IMG/VR virus record: IMGVR_UViG_3300011113_000660 | Location: 1 to 61,689 of that record | DNA: 61,689 bases | Source of the DNA: a virus | Strand: one strand, 5' to 3' | Part shown: piece after piece, positions 38,978 through 48,064 of the stretch | Layout: every line of letters starts with the position of its first letter | How positions within the stretch are numbered: position 1 is the first letter of the stretch | Notes under the pieces: generated by a model | The model's database searches: none | Seen by the model: only the letters and a program-made list of their open reading frames with translations | Told to the model about the DNA's origin: nothing | Position numbers and translations under genes: made by a program

Positions 38978-41900
38978 ATGGCACTTATATCACCAGGCGT
39001 AGAAGTCACAGTCATTGACGAAAGTCAATATATTCCTGCCGCTACAAACTCGGTCCCTTACATCTTATTGGCCACCGCACAGAACAAGGTTTCTGGTGCA
39101 GGTGTGGGCGTAGCCGCTGGCACCTTGGCTGCCAATGCCAATAGAATATACCTGATCGACAGCCAACGCGATCTGGCCAACACTTTTGGTGTACCTTTCT
39201 TTTACAAGACCACAGCAGGAACCCCTATCAACGGCTACGAGCTCAACGAATATGGTCTGTTGGCCGCCTATAGTGCCCTGGGCATAACCAACCGTGCTTA
39301 TATACAGCGTGCAGACATTGACTTGGCTGCACTCACAGCAAGTCTAACACGTCCCACTGGCAGTCCTGATAACGGTACATACTGGTTAGACACAGCCAAC
39401 AGTCTGTGGGGTATTTTCCAGTGGAATCAGACCACCAACGCATTTACCAACCAGATTCCTCTAGTAATTACTGATGCTACAGATCTCGAGGGTTCTACTA
39501 CAGTACCTTTGCAGAGCATAGGTTCCATAGGCAATTATGCTATTACCGCTACAAATATATTTAATCCTGGCTACTTCAAGCGAGGTGGTCCTACAGTTGA
39601 TCAGACCACAGCCACTGACCTCAGCGACATTTACAATACCTGGGTTGAGGTTGGCAGCGACGATTGGAAAACGGCCTGGCCCACAGTGCAAGGAACCTTG
39701 GCTCCTGTATCATTGACAGCAAATAACACCGTTGTAATCAACGGTACCACAGTGACGGTACCCGCTAGTCCCAACAACACCGTAGAAGGACTCAGCAATG
39801 CCATTAATACTGCCAGCATCACAGGAGTATATTCTGCTTTTATTGATGACAAACTGCAGATCTATGCTGACAGCACAGCCACAGCTGATGATTCTACCGG
39901 TGGTGAAGGTGCTGTAGAAATCATCAACGGTACAGGCACACCCTTGGCAGATCTAGGTATCACTGCGCAGACATACTATGCACCAGCTTTCTTGGCAGCC
40001 TACAGTTTCCAAGCACCCAGATGGCGTGCCACCGATGTCCAACCGGAACCCACTGGCAGCGTATGGCAAAAGATCAACAATGTGAATCTAGGTGCCAATC
40101 TTGTGATTAAAAAATATAACAGCACTCTAGGAGCTTTTGTTCAACAGGCCTGCAACATCTACACAAGTACCAGTGCTGCTACCTATGCCCTGGATCCTGC
40201 TGGTGGTGGACAGAACATTCCTGCAGGAACCACAATCGCACATACCAATCCAGAGTTTAATACGCCAGACACCCTTGGTTTAGAAATACTTGAAAGATAT
40301 GCTACCGGTGCTGCTGTTTATACTGGTTCAGACGAATCACCTGGGCCTTTTGTCATCGGCAACACCTTTAACATACAGGCTACTATACCCGGGCAGGCAA
40401 CGCCAGAACAGGCTGTCACAGCAACATTGGCTGGTACAGCCGCCACGGATTTTATTACAGCAGTGAGTGCGGCAGTAGGATCATCAACATTTGCCAGTTA
40501 TGTATCAGCTACCATAAACTCATCTGGAGCCATAGTGTTTACACACTCTGCCGGCGGCGATATCATATTGAACAACAGCACAGGCTCACCGGTGACCACA
40601 GCAGGTTTTACTACAAGTACAACGTTTGTGCGGTCTGCTCCAAACAACGGCTTATATCTCAGTTATTTTGTAGACACACCCACATTCACTTATACGGCCA
40701 GTGCAACAGCACCTGATCAAGATCCAAATGATGGAACCTACTGGTATTATTCAGCTACAACTCAAGCGGACATCATGATCAACAACAACGGAGCCTGGCG
40801 TGGTTATCAGAATGTCAGCAATGATGTGCGTGGCGACAATTTGACATTGACCAATGCCTCGGGTCCTATATTTTCCACCACTGCACCATCTACACAAAAT
40901 AACACAGCATTGAGTCCGTTGGTGTACGGAGACCTCTGGATCGACACCGCAGATCTGGAAAATTATCCGGTGATTTATCGCTGGTCAAATGTGGAAGGGG
41001 CAGATCAGTGGGTGCAGTTGGACAACACCGACCAGACCACACAAAACGGCATATTATTTGCAGATGCACGCTGGGCTCCAAATGGCACCACCAATCCCAT
41101 CACCGACGCCATACCCACAATTACCAGCCTGTTAACCTCTAACTACAAGGACTTGGATGCTCCAGAAGCAGATCTGTATCCACAGGGCATGTTGTTGTTT
41201 AACACACGGCGTAGTGGGTTCAATGTCAAGAGCTTCCAGGTAGACTATTTCAATACCACAGATTTTCCAGTGAATATTTGGGATTCTACCACTGCCTATG
41301 TACCAAATAATTTTGTAAACTACAACGGTGTGATCTATGTGTGTATCCTGGCACCCACAGCCAATCAAGCACCGACCAATACCACATATTGGGCCGCCAT
41401 TGAAACTAATGCCTGGGTCACAGCTTCGGGAAACAAGGCTTCAGGAGCACCTTACATGGGTCGCCAGGCACAACGTGCCATCATCGTGGCCGCACTCAAG
41501 AGTGGCATTGATGCCAACATCGAAATACGTGAGGAACAACGTCAGTTCAACTTGATTGCCTGCCCACAGTATCCAGAACTCATACCTAACATGGTCGAAC
41601 TCAACAACGACCGCAGAAACACAGCCTTTGTGATTGGTGACACACCTTTGCGCCTGGGTCCTTCGGGCAATGATATCACAGCCTGGGTGACCAACAATGG
41701 CGGAACCGGCACAGCCACTGAAGACGGTTTATCCACAGGAGATGTGTATCTTGGTGTGTTTTACCCCAGCTGTCAGACCACAGATCTTTCAGGAAGTCCG
41801 GTGGTACAACCTCCTAGCCACATGATGATCAGAACTATCATACGCAGTGACGAAGTGGCTTTCCCCTGGTTGGCACCTGCTGGCACACGACGTGGTGTCG

Positions 41901-42424
41901 TAGACAATGCTGCTAGGATTGGCTATGTCAACGGAACCACTGGCGAGTTTGAAACCATAGGTGTTAGCCAAAGCCTGCGCGATATCCTGTATCAGGTAGA
42001 CATCAATCCAATTACATTTGTGCCGGGCATAGGTATCACCAACTTTGGCAACAAGACGGTGACAGCTGCAACCACAGCACTTGATCGCATCAACGTGGCA
42101 CGTTTGGTGGCATTCATACGCGGCAGGCTGCAGGAAATTGGCAACACATTCTTGTTTGAACCCAATGATCAGATCACCCGTAATGAGATACAGAATTCCA
42201 TCAACAGTTTGATGATCGACTTGGTTAACAAGCGTGGTATCTATGACTACTTGGTAGTGTGCGATCTTACAAACAACACGCCAGCCCGTATAGATGCCAA
42301 CGAGCTGTGGGTAGATATTGCTATTGAACCGGTCAAAGCAGTTGAATTCATCTATATTCCTCTGCGCATCAAGAATACTGGAGAGATTGCAACCAGCATC
42401 AGCACCGTGGCAACGGCGGCTTGA
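38978..42424 (+). CDS. 18: Tail sheath protein gp18, greatly enlarged
   Basis: 1148 aa (T4 gp18 is 659). The N-terminus LISPGVEVTVIDESQYIPAA and the C-terminal third (YMGRQAQRAIIVAALKSGID, HMMIRTIIRSDEVAFPWLAP, INPITFVPGIGITNFGNKT, ELWVDIAIEPVKAVEFIYIP, read as separate segments) are classical sheath features. Between them lies an insertion of several hundred residues. It has three similar GTYW/GDLW modules (near residues 130, 580 and 650) and, at about 764-812, IWDSTTAYVPNNFVNYNG... with VIYVCIL and TTYWAAI, a ChtBD3/CBM5-12-like pattern also seen in gp14. The sheath would therefore display many extra surface domains along the tail. Confidence 0.9.
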   Translation: MALISPGVEVTVIDESQYIPAATNSVPYILLATAQNKVSGAGVGVAAGTLAANANRIYLIDSQRDLANTFGVPFFYKTTAGTPINGYELNEYGLLAAYSALGITNRAYIQRADIDLAALTASLTRPTGSPDNGTYWLDTANSLWGIFQWNQTTNAFTNQIPLVITDATDLEGSTTVPLQSIGSIGNYAITATNIFNPGYFKRGGPTVDQTTATDLSDIYNTWVEVGSDDWKTAWPTVQGTLAPVSLTANNTVVINGTTVTVPASPNNTVEGLSNAINTASITGVYSAFIDDKLQIYADSTATADDSTGGEGAVEIINGTGTPLADLGITAQTYYAPAFLAAYSFQAPRWRATDVQPEPTGSVWQKINNVNLGANLVIKKYNSTLGAFVQQACNIYTSTSAATYALDPAGGGQNIPAGTTIAHTNPEFNTPDTLGLEILERYATGAAVYTGSDESPGPFVIGNTFNIQATIPGQATPEQAVTATLAGTAATDFITAVSAAVGSSTFASYVSATINSSGAIVFTHSAGGDIILNNSTGSPVTTAGFTTSTTFVRSAPNNGLYLSYFVDTPTFTYTASATAPDQDPNDGTYWYYSATTQADIMINNNGAWRGYQNVSNDVRGDNLTLTNASGPIFSTTAPSTQNNTALSPLVYGDLWIDTADLENYPVIYRWSNVEGADQWVQLDNTDQTTQNGILFADARWAPNGTTNPITDAIPTITSLLTSNYKDLDAPEADLYPQGMLLFNTRRSGFNVKSFQVDYFNTTDFPVNIWDSTTAYVPNNFVNYNGVIYVCILAPTANQAPTNTTYWAAIETNAWVTASGNKASGAPYMGRQAQRAIIVAALKSGIDANIEIREEQRQFNLIACPQYPELIPNMVELNNDRRNTAFVIGDTPLRLGPSGNDITAWVTNNGGTGTATEDGLSTGDVYLGVFYPSCQTTDLSGSPVVQPPSHMMIRTIIRSDEVAFPWLAPAGTRRGVVDNAARIGYVNGTTGEFETIGVSQSLRDILYQVDINPITFVPGIGITNFGNKTVTAATTALDRINVARLVAFIRGRLQEIGNTFLFEPNDQITRNEIQNSINSLMIDLVNKRGIYDYLVVCDLTNNTPARIDANELWVDIAIEPVKAVEFIYIPLRIKNTGEIATSISTVATAA

Positions 42425-42442
42425 TACCATGGTACTCAACAC

Positions 42443-42450
42443 CATAAATA
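42443..42450 (+). promoter_or_regulatory. Late promoter before tail tube
   Basis: CATAAATA, 21 nt before the ATG at 42472, with ATAGGAGATA as ribosome-binding site. Confidence 0.75.
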
Positions 42451-42471
42451 AAGTATATAGGAGATAATACC

Positions 42472-43092
42472 ATGGCAGTTTCATCGTTAACCAGAATGAC
42501 AGTGCCTTTGGCCAGTGACCAAAGCAATCCAAACCAGGGCTTGTTGATGCCCAAACTCAAGTATCGCTTTAGAGTGATATTTGAAAACTTTGGAGTCAGC
42601 ACACCACGAACAGAACTTACCAAACAGGTCATGGATTTCACACGCCCACAGGTGGATTTTGCCGACATTGATGTGCCCATTTACAACAGCACAGTGCGCT
42701 TGGCCGGCAAGTATACCTGGAGCGATCTAACTTGTCAGATTCGCGATGATGCTGGTGGCAATGTCAGCCGATTGGTAGGCGAGCAGTTGCAGAAGCAGTT
42801 GGACTTTTCTGAAATGGCCTCGGCTGCTTCGGGCATAGACTACAAGTTCCTGACACGTTTTGAAGTGTTGGACGGCGGCAACGGTGCCGGCGAACCAGTG
42901 GTGTTAGAAAACTGGGAGATCTATGGTTGCTATCTCAAGAGTGTGAACTACAACAACATGGACTATGGTACCAGCGAAGTGGCCACCATAAGCATGACCA
43001 TACGCTTTGACAATGCCAACCAGACTCCAGGACAAGGTGTTGGTACCTTGATTGGTCGCACAGTGGGTGACGTAGCCACCGGAGTAGGCTAA
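42472..43092 (+). CDS. 19: Tail tube protein gp19
   Basis: 206 aa (T4 gp19 is 163). It follows the sheath gene as in T4. LMPKLKYRFRVIFENFGV near residue 25, then QVDFADIDVPIYNSTVRLAG and YGTSEVATISMTIRFDN, follow the tube-subunit layout of long beta strands (KYxFxVxF start, IxMTIRF end). It polymerises into the rigid inner tube within the gp18 sheath. Late promoter with a strong ribosome-binding site. A paralogous gene follows 3 nt later. Confidence 0.9.
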   Translation: MAVSSLTRMTVPLASDQSNPNQGLLMPKLKYRFRVIFENFGVSTPRTELTKQVMDFTRPQVDFADIDVPIYNSTVRLAGKYTWSDLTCQIRDDAGGNVSRLVGEQLQKQLDFSEMASAASGIDYKFLTRFEVLDGGNGAGEPVVLENWEIYGCYLKSVNYNNMDYGTSEVATISMTIRFDNANQTPGQGVGTLIGRTVGDVATGVG

Positions 43093-43095
43093 ACC

Positions 43096-44304
43096 ATGGC
43101 TTTTGGCCAAGACTTCCTCAAAGGATTTTTTGGCGCGGACGGGTTAAAAACTTACGCTCACGCCAGTAAAACTTTCTTAACTAACGGATACGAACTGGCC
43201 CCCAGGGCCAAGTATCTGTTCCATGTTTATTTCACAGTAAACACCCAACAGGTTCCTGCACTCAAAAACGCTTTTCCCAATCAGGACGTGGCACAGATTG
43301 GACTCATGGTCAAATCTGCACAGTTGCCCAGCTACGAGCTGTCGGTAGAAACACTAAACCAATACAATCGCAAGCGCCTGGCCCAGACCAAGATTGAATA
43401 CAATCCAGTGACCCTGGAGTTCCACGACGATGGTGGAGACCTGGTGCGCAACATGTGGTACAACTATTTCAAGTACTACTACAAGGATGCCAGCCAACAG
43501 TATGACAATGCCAGTGCCACCAATGGCAGCATGGCAGCCATGATACAGAGTCCGGTGGGTTTCAGCTACAACAACCGTGATATCTATGACAATCAACGCT
43601 ATGTCAACGACTGGGGCTACATTGGTGAATCCTACACAGATGGCGTGCCTGGAGCAGGTCCCACCACCAGCAAACCACCGTTTTTTCGCGACATCAGAAT
43701 TTATGGATTGAACCAGCGCAGATTTGCCGAGTATATCTTGATCAACCCCATGATCACCAACTGGACACATGACACCTACGACTACAGTGCCGGCAACGGC
43801 ATCATGAACAATCGCATGACCATACGCTATGAAACTGTGAAATACTACACTGGAGCCGTGGGCGGTGTAAGGCCCGATACCAACGTGGTGGGCTTTGCAG
43901 ATCCAGCCTACTATGACACTGTGCCCAGTGCCTTGGCCCGACCTGGAGCCACCCAGACTGTGCTGGGCCAAGGTGGCTTGCTGGATGCCGGCATTGGCAT
44001 AGTGGAAGATCTACAGAGTGGTGGAGTGGCTGGCCTGATCGGTGCGGCACAAAAAGCCGGCACGGCCTATTTCACATTCAAAGACAAAAACATCAGAAGC
44101 ATAGTCAACGAAGAAGTCAATCAAGGTGCCAGAAACATCATACGTGGCACCCTGCCTGGAGCAGTGCGCGGAGTCATTGGCAGCACAGTACAGTCGCCCA
44201 ATGCCGTGGGCTTGCCCACACCCAATCGTGGACAACTGGACGGCATATTCTTTCCCACAGCACCACGTAGCACCAACACCCCACCGTTTTATCCAGGAAG
44301 CTGA
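43096..44304 (+). CDS. Tail-tube-fold protein, possible tube initiator (gp54/gp48 type)
   Basis: 402 aa. The first 270 residues repeat the gp19 plan: APRAKYLFHVYF (KYxFxVxF start), VKSAQLPSYELSVETLNQYN, IEYNPVTLEFHDDGGDLV in place of LTCQIRDDAGGNV, and NRMTIRYETVKYYTG at the end. Extra loops contain RDIRIYGLNQRRFAEYILIN. The C-terminal 130 residues (helical plus Pro-rich tail) are unique. In T4 gp54 and gp48 start tube polymerisation on the baseplate and share the gp19 fold; that is the likeliest role. A second, minor tube subunit is the alternative. Confidence 0.65.
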   Translation: MAFGQDFLKGFFGADGLKTYAHASKTFLTNGYELAPRAKYLFHVYFTVNTQQVPALKNAFPNQDVAQIGLMVKSAQLPSYELSVETLNQYNRKRLAQTKIEYNPVTLEFHDDGGDLVRNMWYNYFKYYYKDASQQYDNASATNGSMAAMIQSPVGFSYNNRDIYDNQRYVNDWGYIGESYTDGVPGAGPTTSKPPFFRDIRIYGLNQRRFAEYILINPMITNWTHDTYDYSAGNGIMNNRMTIRYETVKYYTGAVGGVRPDTNVVGFADPAYYDTVPSALARPGATQTVLGQGGLLDAGIGIVEDLQSGGVAGLIGAAQKAGTAYFTFKDKNIRSIVNEEVNQGARNIIRGTLPGAVRGVIGSTVQSPNAVGLPTPNRGQLDGIFFPTAPRSTNTPPFYPGS

Positions 44305-44306
44305 TC

Positions 44307-44672
44307 GTGCCCACCGTCAATGAAATCAACCCCAGTATAGATCAAACAGTCAGGATCTTTGATCAGTTCTACAACTATTCGGCCAACGTGCCTGCTGAAG
44401 AATATGATGCTGTGCTCAGCTACTTCAAGAGTGTGTTTACCACGGTCTTGGCCGCTGAAAACTTTACCAGCAGCCTGTTCCGTGTGGCCCAAGAAACCAA
44501 TCAAAGTGCGCTGACCCTGTTGCAGACTTTCCAGGAAGGCGGACAAAGTGCTCCAGAAATTACCGTACTCATGGCCTACTATCTCAACAGTGTGCGCAGT
44601 CCTGCCACCTTGTTGGGCGTGCTCACACCCACACAACCCAATTTCTATGCTGCCAGGAATGTGAGAGCATGA
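44307..44672 (+). CDS. Conserved-looking tail/head accessory protein
   Basis: 121 aa, GTG start at 44307 two bases after the previous stop. Mostly helical (IDQTVRIFDQFYNYSANVP, LFRVAQETNQSALTLLQTFQ, ITVLMAYYLNSVRSPATLLG). No family named with certainty. Wedged without gaps between the tube paralogue and gp4, it is probably a virion or assembly protein. A longer ORF on the opposite strand across this gene lacks plausible protein features. Confidence 0.6.
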   Translation: MPTVNEINPSIDQTVRIFDQFYNYSANVPAEEYDAVLSYFKSVFTTVLAAENFTSSLFRVAQETNQSALTLLQTFQEGGQSAPEITVLMAYYLNSVRSPATLLGVLTPTQPNFYAARNVRA

Positions 44673-44673
44673 C

Positions 44674-45117
44674 ATGGCCAACTTCAGACAGGGCGTGTAC
44701 ACAGTAAGGAATCCTGGCAAGTATGTGGGCAAAGGTACACCCAGATACAGATCGGGCTGGGAGCTAACTTTTATGATGTTTCTTGACAGCAACGACAACA
44801 TCGTGCAATGGGCCAGCGAAAGCATCAGCATACCCTACAGAAATCCCATCACAGGAAAACAGAGCATGTATGTGCCAGATTTTTTCGTGACCTATCGTGG
44901 ACGTGACAACACCACCCGTGCCGAACTGATAGAAATCAAACCCAAAAAACAAAGCCTGATCGAAAGCCGAATGACCGACCGAGATCGTGCCATAGTAGCA
45001 GTGAACTACGCCAAGTGGGATTCTGCAACCAAATGGGCACGGCGCAACGGACTCACATTTAGAGTAATCAACGAAGATCAGATATTCCATCAAGGCAGCA
45101 AAAAGACCGGTAAATAG
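44674..45117 (+). CDS. 4: Head completion protein gp4
   Basis: 147 aa (T4 gp4 is 150). YRSGWELTFMMFLDSNDNIV, SISIPYRNPITGKQSMYVPD and RAELIEIKPKKQSL, then ATKWARRNGLTFRVINED (short segments), are the conserved elements. The E...PD...EIKPK pattern is that of a restriction-type nuclease fold. In T4, gp4 (also called gp50) completes the DNA-filled head before tail joining. Start ATG 1 nt after the previous stop. Confidence 0.87.
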   Translation: MANFRQGVYTVRNPGKYVGKGTPRYRSGWELTFMMFLDSNDNIVQWASESISIPYRNPITGKQSMYVPDFFVTYRGRDNTTRAELIEIKPKKQSLIESRMTDRDRAIVAVNYAKWDSATKWARRNGLTFRVINEDQIFHQGSKKTGK

Positions 45118-45120
45118 GTC

Positions 45121-45621
45121 ATGACACGAAAATTGGAAGAACTTTTTGACTTTCCGCCTAGTGGCAGCGAAAGCGAGCCCACTGAATCCACGGCCACAGC
45201 CGAACAAACCCGTAGCCAGTTGGCGCAGATAGACGCCACCATAGACAAGATTGATGCGGCCTTGCCCATGGTGCGTGATCTGGAAACCGGAGATGGCGAA
45301 CTGGATGACTTGGCCAACATGGCCAAAGAAAGCTACGACAACTTGATGGATCTGGGCATGCAGGTGGACAGCCGTTATGCCAGTGAAATATTTGCTGTGG
45401 CTGGGACCATGCTGGGCCATGCGCTCACAGCCAAGACAGCCAAGTTGAACAAAAAACTGAAAATGGTAGATCTACAGTTGAAAAAGATGAAAATGGATCA
45501 GGACCAGGCCAGCAAGGGTGGTGATCAAGCTGTGGAAACAGCACACGGACAAGTGTTGAGTCGCAACGATTTGTTGGAACGACTCATGAGCACAAGAGAC
45601 CAAAACAATAACAAAGCATAA
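45121..45621 (+). CDS. 16: Small terminase subunit gp16
   Basis: 166 aa (T4 gp16 is 164). A central pair of long helices (LDDLANMAKESYDNLMDLGM, IFAVAGTMLGHALTAKTAKL, KKLKMVDLQLKKMKMD) forms the expected coiled-coil oligomerisation core, and LSRNDLLERLMSTRD is a C-terminal element seen in T4-like small terminases. Similarity to T4 itself is weak; the call rests on length, helix plan and position after gp4. gp17 is 8 kb downstream instead of adjacent, the interval being filled by accessory virion genes. The stop codon is part of a late promoter box. Confidence 0.72.
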   Translation: MTRKLEELFDFPPSGSESEPTESTATAEQTRSQLAQIDATIDKIDAALPMVRDLETGDGELDDLANMAKESYDNLMDLGMQVDSRYASEIFAVAGTMLGHALTAKTAKLNKKLKMVDLQLKKMKMDQDQASKGGDQAVETAHGQVLSRNDLLERLMSTRDQNNNKA

Positions 45622-45624
45622 ATA
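45617..45624 (+). promoter_or_regulatory. Late promoter overlapping gp16 stop
   Basis: CATAAATA whose TAA is the gp16 stop; 18 nt before the ATG at 45643, with TAGGGATA as a weak ribosome-binding site. It starts the internal-protein array. Confidence 0.72.
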
Positions 45625-45642
45625 TCGTATAGGGATACAAAT

Positions 45643-46251
45643 ATGAAAAATTTTCAAGAATACCTGGCCGAAAGCCAAAGAACCTACAACTATCGCGTGA
45701 AAATCGTGGGTGATGTAGAGCCTGCTTTTGTAAAGGCACTGGAAGAAAAGCTCAAACAGTTTGACCCAGTCAAGGTGTCAGCTGTGAAGAAAACTCCTAT
45801 CCAGCTCAAGCCTGCAGACTTTCCTGCAGCCGCCAATGAAAGCGTCAGCTCCATGGAGTGTGAATTCCGTTATCCAGCCATTGAGCCACAGATCCAACAG
45901 ATCGCCCAATTGCTGGGACTTGATCCCAACCGTATCCGTTTGTTGACCACACCCTATGAAGAAAGTGTAGATGTGGAACGTGAGCGTGTGGAAGAAGAAA
46001 ACAAAGATCTGCTGACCGACACCGACTATCCTGCTCCCAACGCAGAACAAAAAGCACTCAGCAAAGATTATTCAGCTGAACCACATGATCATGCTGTGTT
46101 GAAGAATGCCTACCGCAGTGAGTTTACTGTGGCTGGTGGCAAGACACCGCCTGCCAAGACCACAAATGATTTACCAATGGGAACTTCAAGTCCCATGACC
46201 AAAGTAAAACGCCCACCACGACCAGCCACCGGTGCCAACCCAAAAGGATAA
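45643..46251 (+). CDS. Putative capsid-internal protein with targeting peptide
   Basis: 202 aa. The N-terminus MKNFQEYLAES is very like the T4 capsid-targeting sequence of internal proteins (MKTYQEFIAEA in IPI) and ends in Leu-Ala-Glu/Ser, a gp21 cleavage site of the (L/I)xE type. The body has a VKIVGDVEPAFVKALEEKL strand-helix unit and an acidic middle (VERERVEEENKDLLTD), with a basic, Pro-rich C-terminus (KVKRPPRPATGANPKG). Function after packaging or injection is unknown. First gene of a late transcription unit. Confidence 0.65.
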   Translation: MKNFQEYLAESQRTYNYRVKIVGDVEPAFVKALEEKLKQFDPVKVSAVKKTPIQLKPADFPAAANESVSSMECEFRYPAIEPQIQQIAQLLGLDPNRIRLLTTPYEESVDVERERVEEENKDLLTDTDYPAPNAEQKALSKDYSAEPHDHAVLKNAYRSEFTVAGGKTPPAKTTNDLPMGTSSPMTKVKRPPRPATGANPKG

Positions 46252-46255
46252 CAGC

Positions 46256-48064
46256 ATGACATTTTTTTACGACCTAAACAAGAAATTGGCCACACTGTCG
46301 GCCAAACAAGAGCTTGCAGAAAGTGCTCAGCCAGTGGCTGAACGTAGCACTGGAGACTATTCAGCCAAGAAAGCTGCTGCGGGCAAAGACATTGGCAAGC
46401 CTGGCAAGATGTTTTCAAAGATCGCCAAGAGTGCCGGCAAGCGTTATGGCAGCAAAGAGAGTGGAGAAAAAGTTGCCGGCGCTGTGTTGGCCAAACTGCG
46501 TGCCAAAGAAAGCGTAGAAGAAGCCGACATGGATGAGAGTGCATTGCAAGCATATTTGGGCAAGAAAAAATACGGCGAGACTGGTATGAAGGCCCTGCAA
46601 AAGGCTGGACGTGAAGGCGCCAGCAAAGAGACCATGGCCCGGATCCGTGCCAAGCATGACAAGATGGACGAAGCCGACATGGAAGAAGGCAATAAATTCA
46701 CAGGCAACTTGATGAAAGCCCGTGCCGCAGGTTTGAAGAAAGCTGACCTTGACGGTGATGGCGATATGGAAACAGTGCGTGAAGCCGATGTGGTTGGTCT
46801 TGGTGAAAAGAAAAAAGCCAAACCTGACTATATTGATCTTGACAAGGATGGCAACCGCAAAGAAACCATGAAGAAGGCCGCCGCTGACAAAAAGAAAAGC
46901 CGCAGTGCAGGTACAGCATTTGATCCTGAAGTGGCCAAGAGCATGATCACCAAAGATCCACATCCACGCTACGATGTCAAAGACACAGGCTACAGCAAAC
47001 GTTACACAAGAAAAGAAGAACCTGAAGCAGAAAAGGATGATGAAGTAGCATCTGATGCACCAAAGAAAAAAGGTCGTCCAGCTGGTACCAAGCGTGCCAT
47101 TGGCGCCAAAGGCCCCACAGGCCGATCAAAGTTGATGAAGAAAGATTCTATCAAAGAAATGGACGCAGTGTCACTCACTGACAAAGGTGAGTATGATCAA
47201 GAAGGCGACATGGCCAAAGATCAACTACACACCCTGGTCAAAGCTGCCAAAGAACTGCATGGAATCCTAGCCGACGATGACAACTTGCCAGAGTGGGTGC
47301 AATCAAAGATCACCAAGGCACTTGATTATATCAACAGTGCCAATGACTACATGGATCAAGAAAAGCATGACGCAGACAATCCTATTGCCGAAAAAGCTGT
47401 CAGCGTGGCACAACGCAGAGCCGCTGGCATAGCACATGCCGCACAAAAGGGCGAGATTCCCAAAAAAGAACTGCGTGGTGCTAGTAAAGAAATGGCCAAG
47501 ATGCCCAAGGGTGAACTTAAAAAGTTTGCCAAGACCAAAGAAACGGGTCTGCCAGAAAAAGTCAAAGAAGCTGATGCTGAAGCAAAGCCAGCCAAGAAAG
47601 GTGGATTTGAATTTGGCAAAGGCATCTATGAAAGCATGGACTCCAAGTTCCGGCAGGCACTCACAGAAGGCATGAACATTTCAGTAAACATGAACACTGG
47701 CCCCGATGGTCAGCCCAGCAAGAACATCACAGTCAGTGCTGACGGTGAAGATGCTGAAGCCTTGGCCGCATTGTTAAAGATGGCTGGCATCAGCGGTCAC
47801 GACAACGCAGAAAGCTGTGACACCTGTGGCAAAGCACCCTGTGGCTGTGAAGCACTGGACGAGAACTCACCTGACTGGCCCACAAACACAGAAACATCCG
47901 ACAATGCCTTGCAGTATTCGGGCGGCTTGAATGGTCCCAAGAGCACAGGTCAAACAACAGTTCCTGTAATCGCTTCGCAACAAGATCGTTTACATACCAT
48001 GGAAGAGTCAGTAAAACTCGAGCGCGATTTGTTTAGACTTTATCAAAACTACAAAGCCCAATGA
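46256..48064 (+). CDS. Large Lys/Ala-rich internal protein with AT-hook-like and EF-hand-like motifs
   Basis: 602 aa from the ATG at 46256 (AAAAGGATA upstream); an in-frame ATG at 46232 lies inside the previous gene. The N-terminus FYDLNKKLATLSAKQELAES ends with LAE/S, a possible gp21 site. Basic Ala/Lys helices follow, with two DxDxDG-type loops (DLDGDGDMETV, DLDKDGNRKET) and an AT-hook-like KKKGRPAGTKR. A helical region contains DDNLPEWVQSKITKALDYIN, a motif I associate with proteins of T4-like environmental phages. A CDTCGKAPCGC cluster precedes the acidic C-terminal helix. It may condense packaged DNA or be ejected with it. The FEFGKGIYES element recurs in the 53582 gene. Confidence 0.65.
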   Translation: MTFFYDLNKKLATLSAKQELAESAQPVAERSTGDYSAKKAAAGKDIGKPGKMFSKIAKSAGKRYGSKESGEKVAGAVLAKLRAKESVEEADMDESALQAYLGKKKYGETGMKALQKAGREGASKETMARIRAKHDKMDEADMEEGNKFTGNLMKARAAGLKKADLDGDGDMETVREADVVGLGEKKKAKPDYIDLDKDGNRKETMKKAAADKKKSRSAGTAFDPEVAKSMITKDPHPRYDVKDTGYSKRYTRKEEPEAEKDDEVASDAPKKKGRPAGTKRAIGAKGPTGRSKLMKKDSIKEMDAVSLTDKGEYDQEGDMAKDQLHTLVKAAKELHGILADDDNLPEWVQSKITKALDYINSANDYMDQEKHDADNPIAEKAVSVAQRRAAGIAHAAQKGEIPKKELRGASKEMAKMPKGELKKFAKTKETGLPEKVKEADAEAKPAKKGGFEFGKGIYESMDSKFRQALTEGMNISVNMNTGPDGQPSKNITVSADGEDAEALAALLKMAGISGHDNAESCDTCGKAPCGCEALDENSPDWPTNTETSDNALQYSGGLNGPKSTGQTTVPVIASQQDRLHTMEESVKLERDLFRLYQNYKAQ

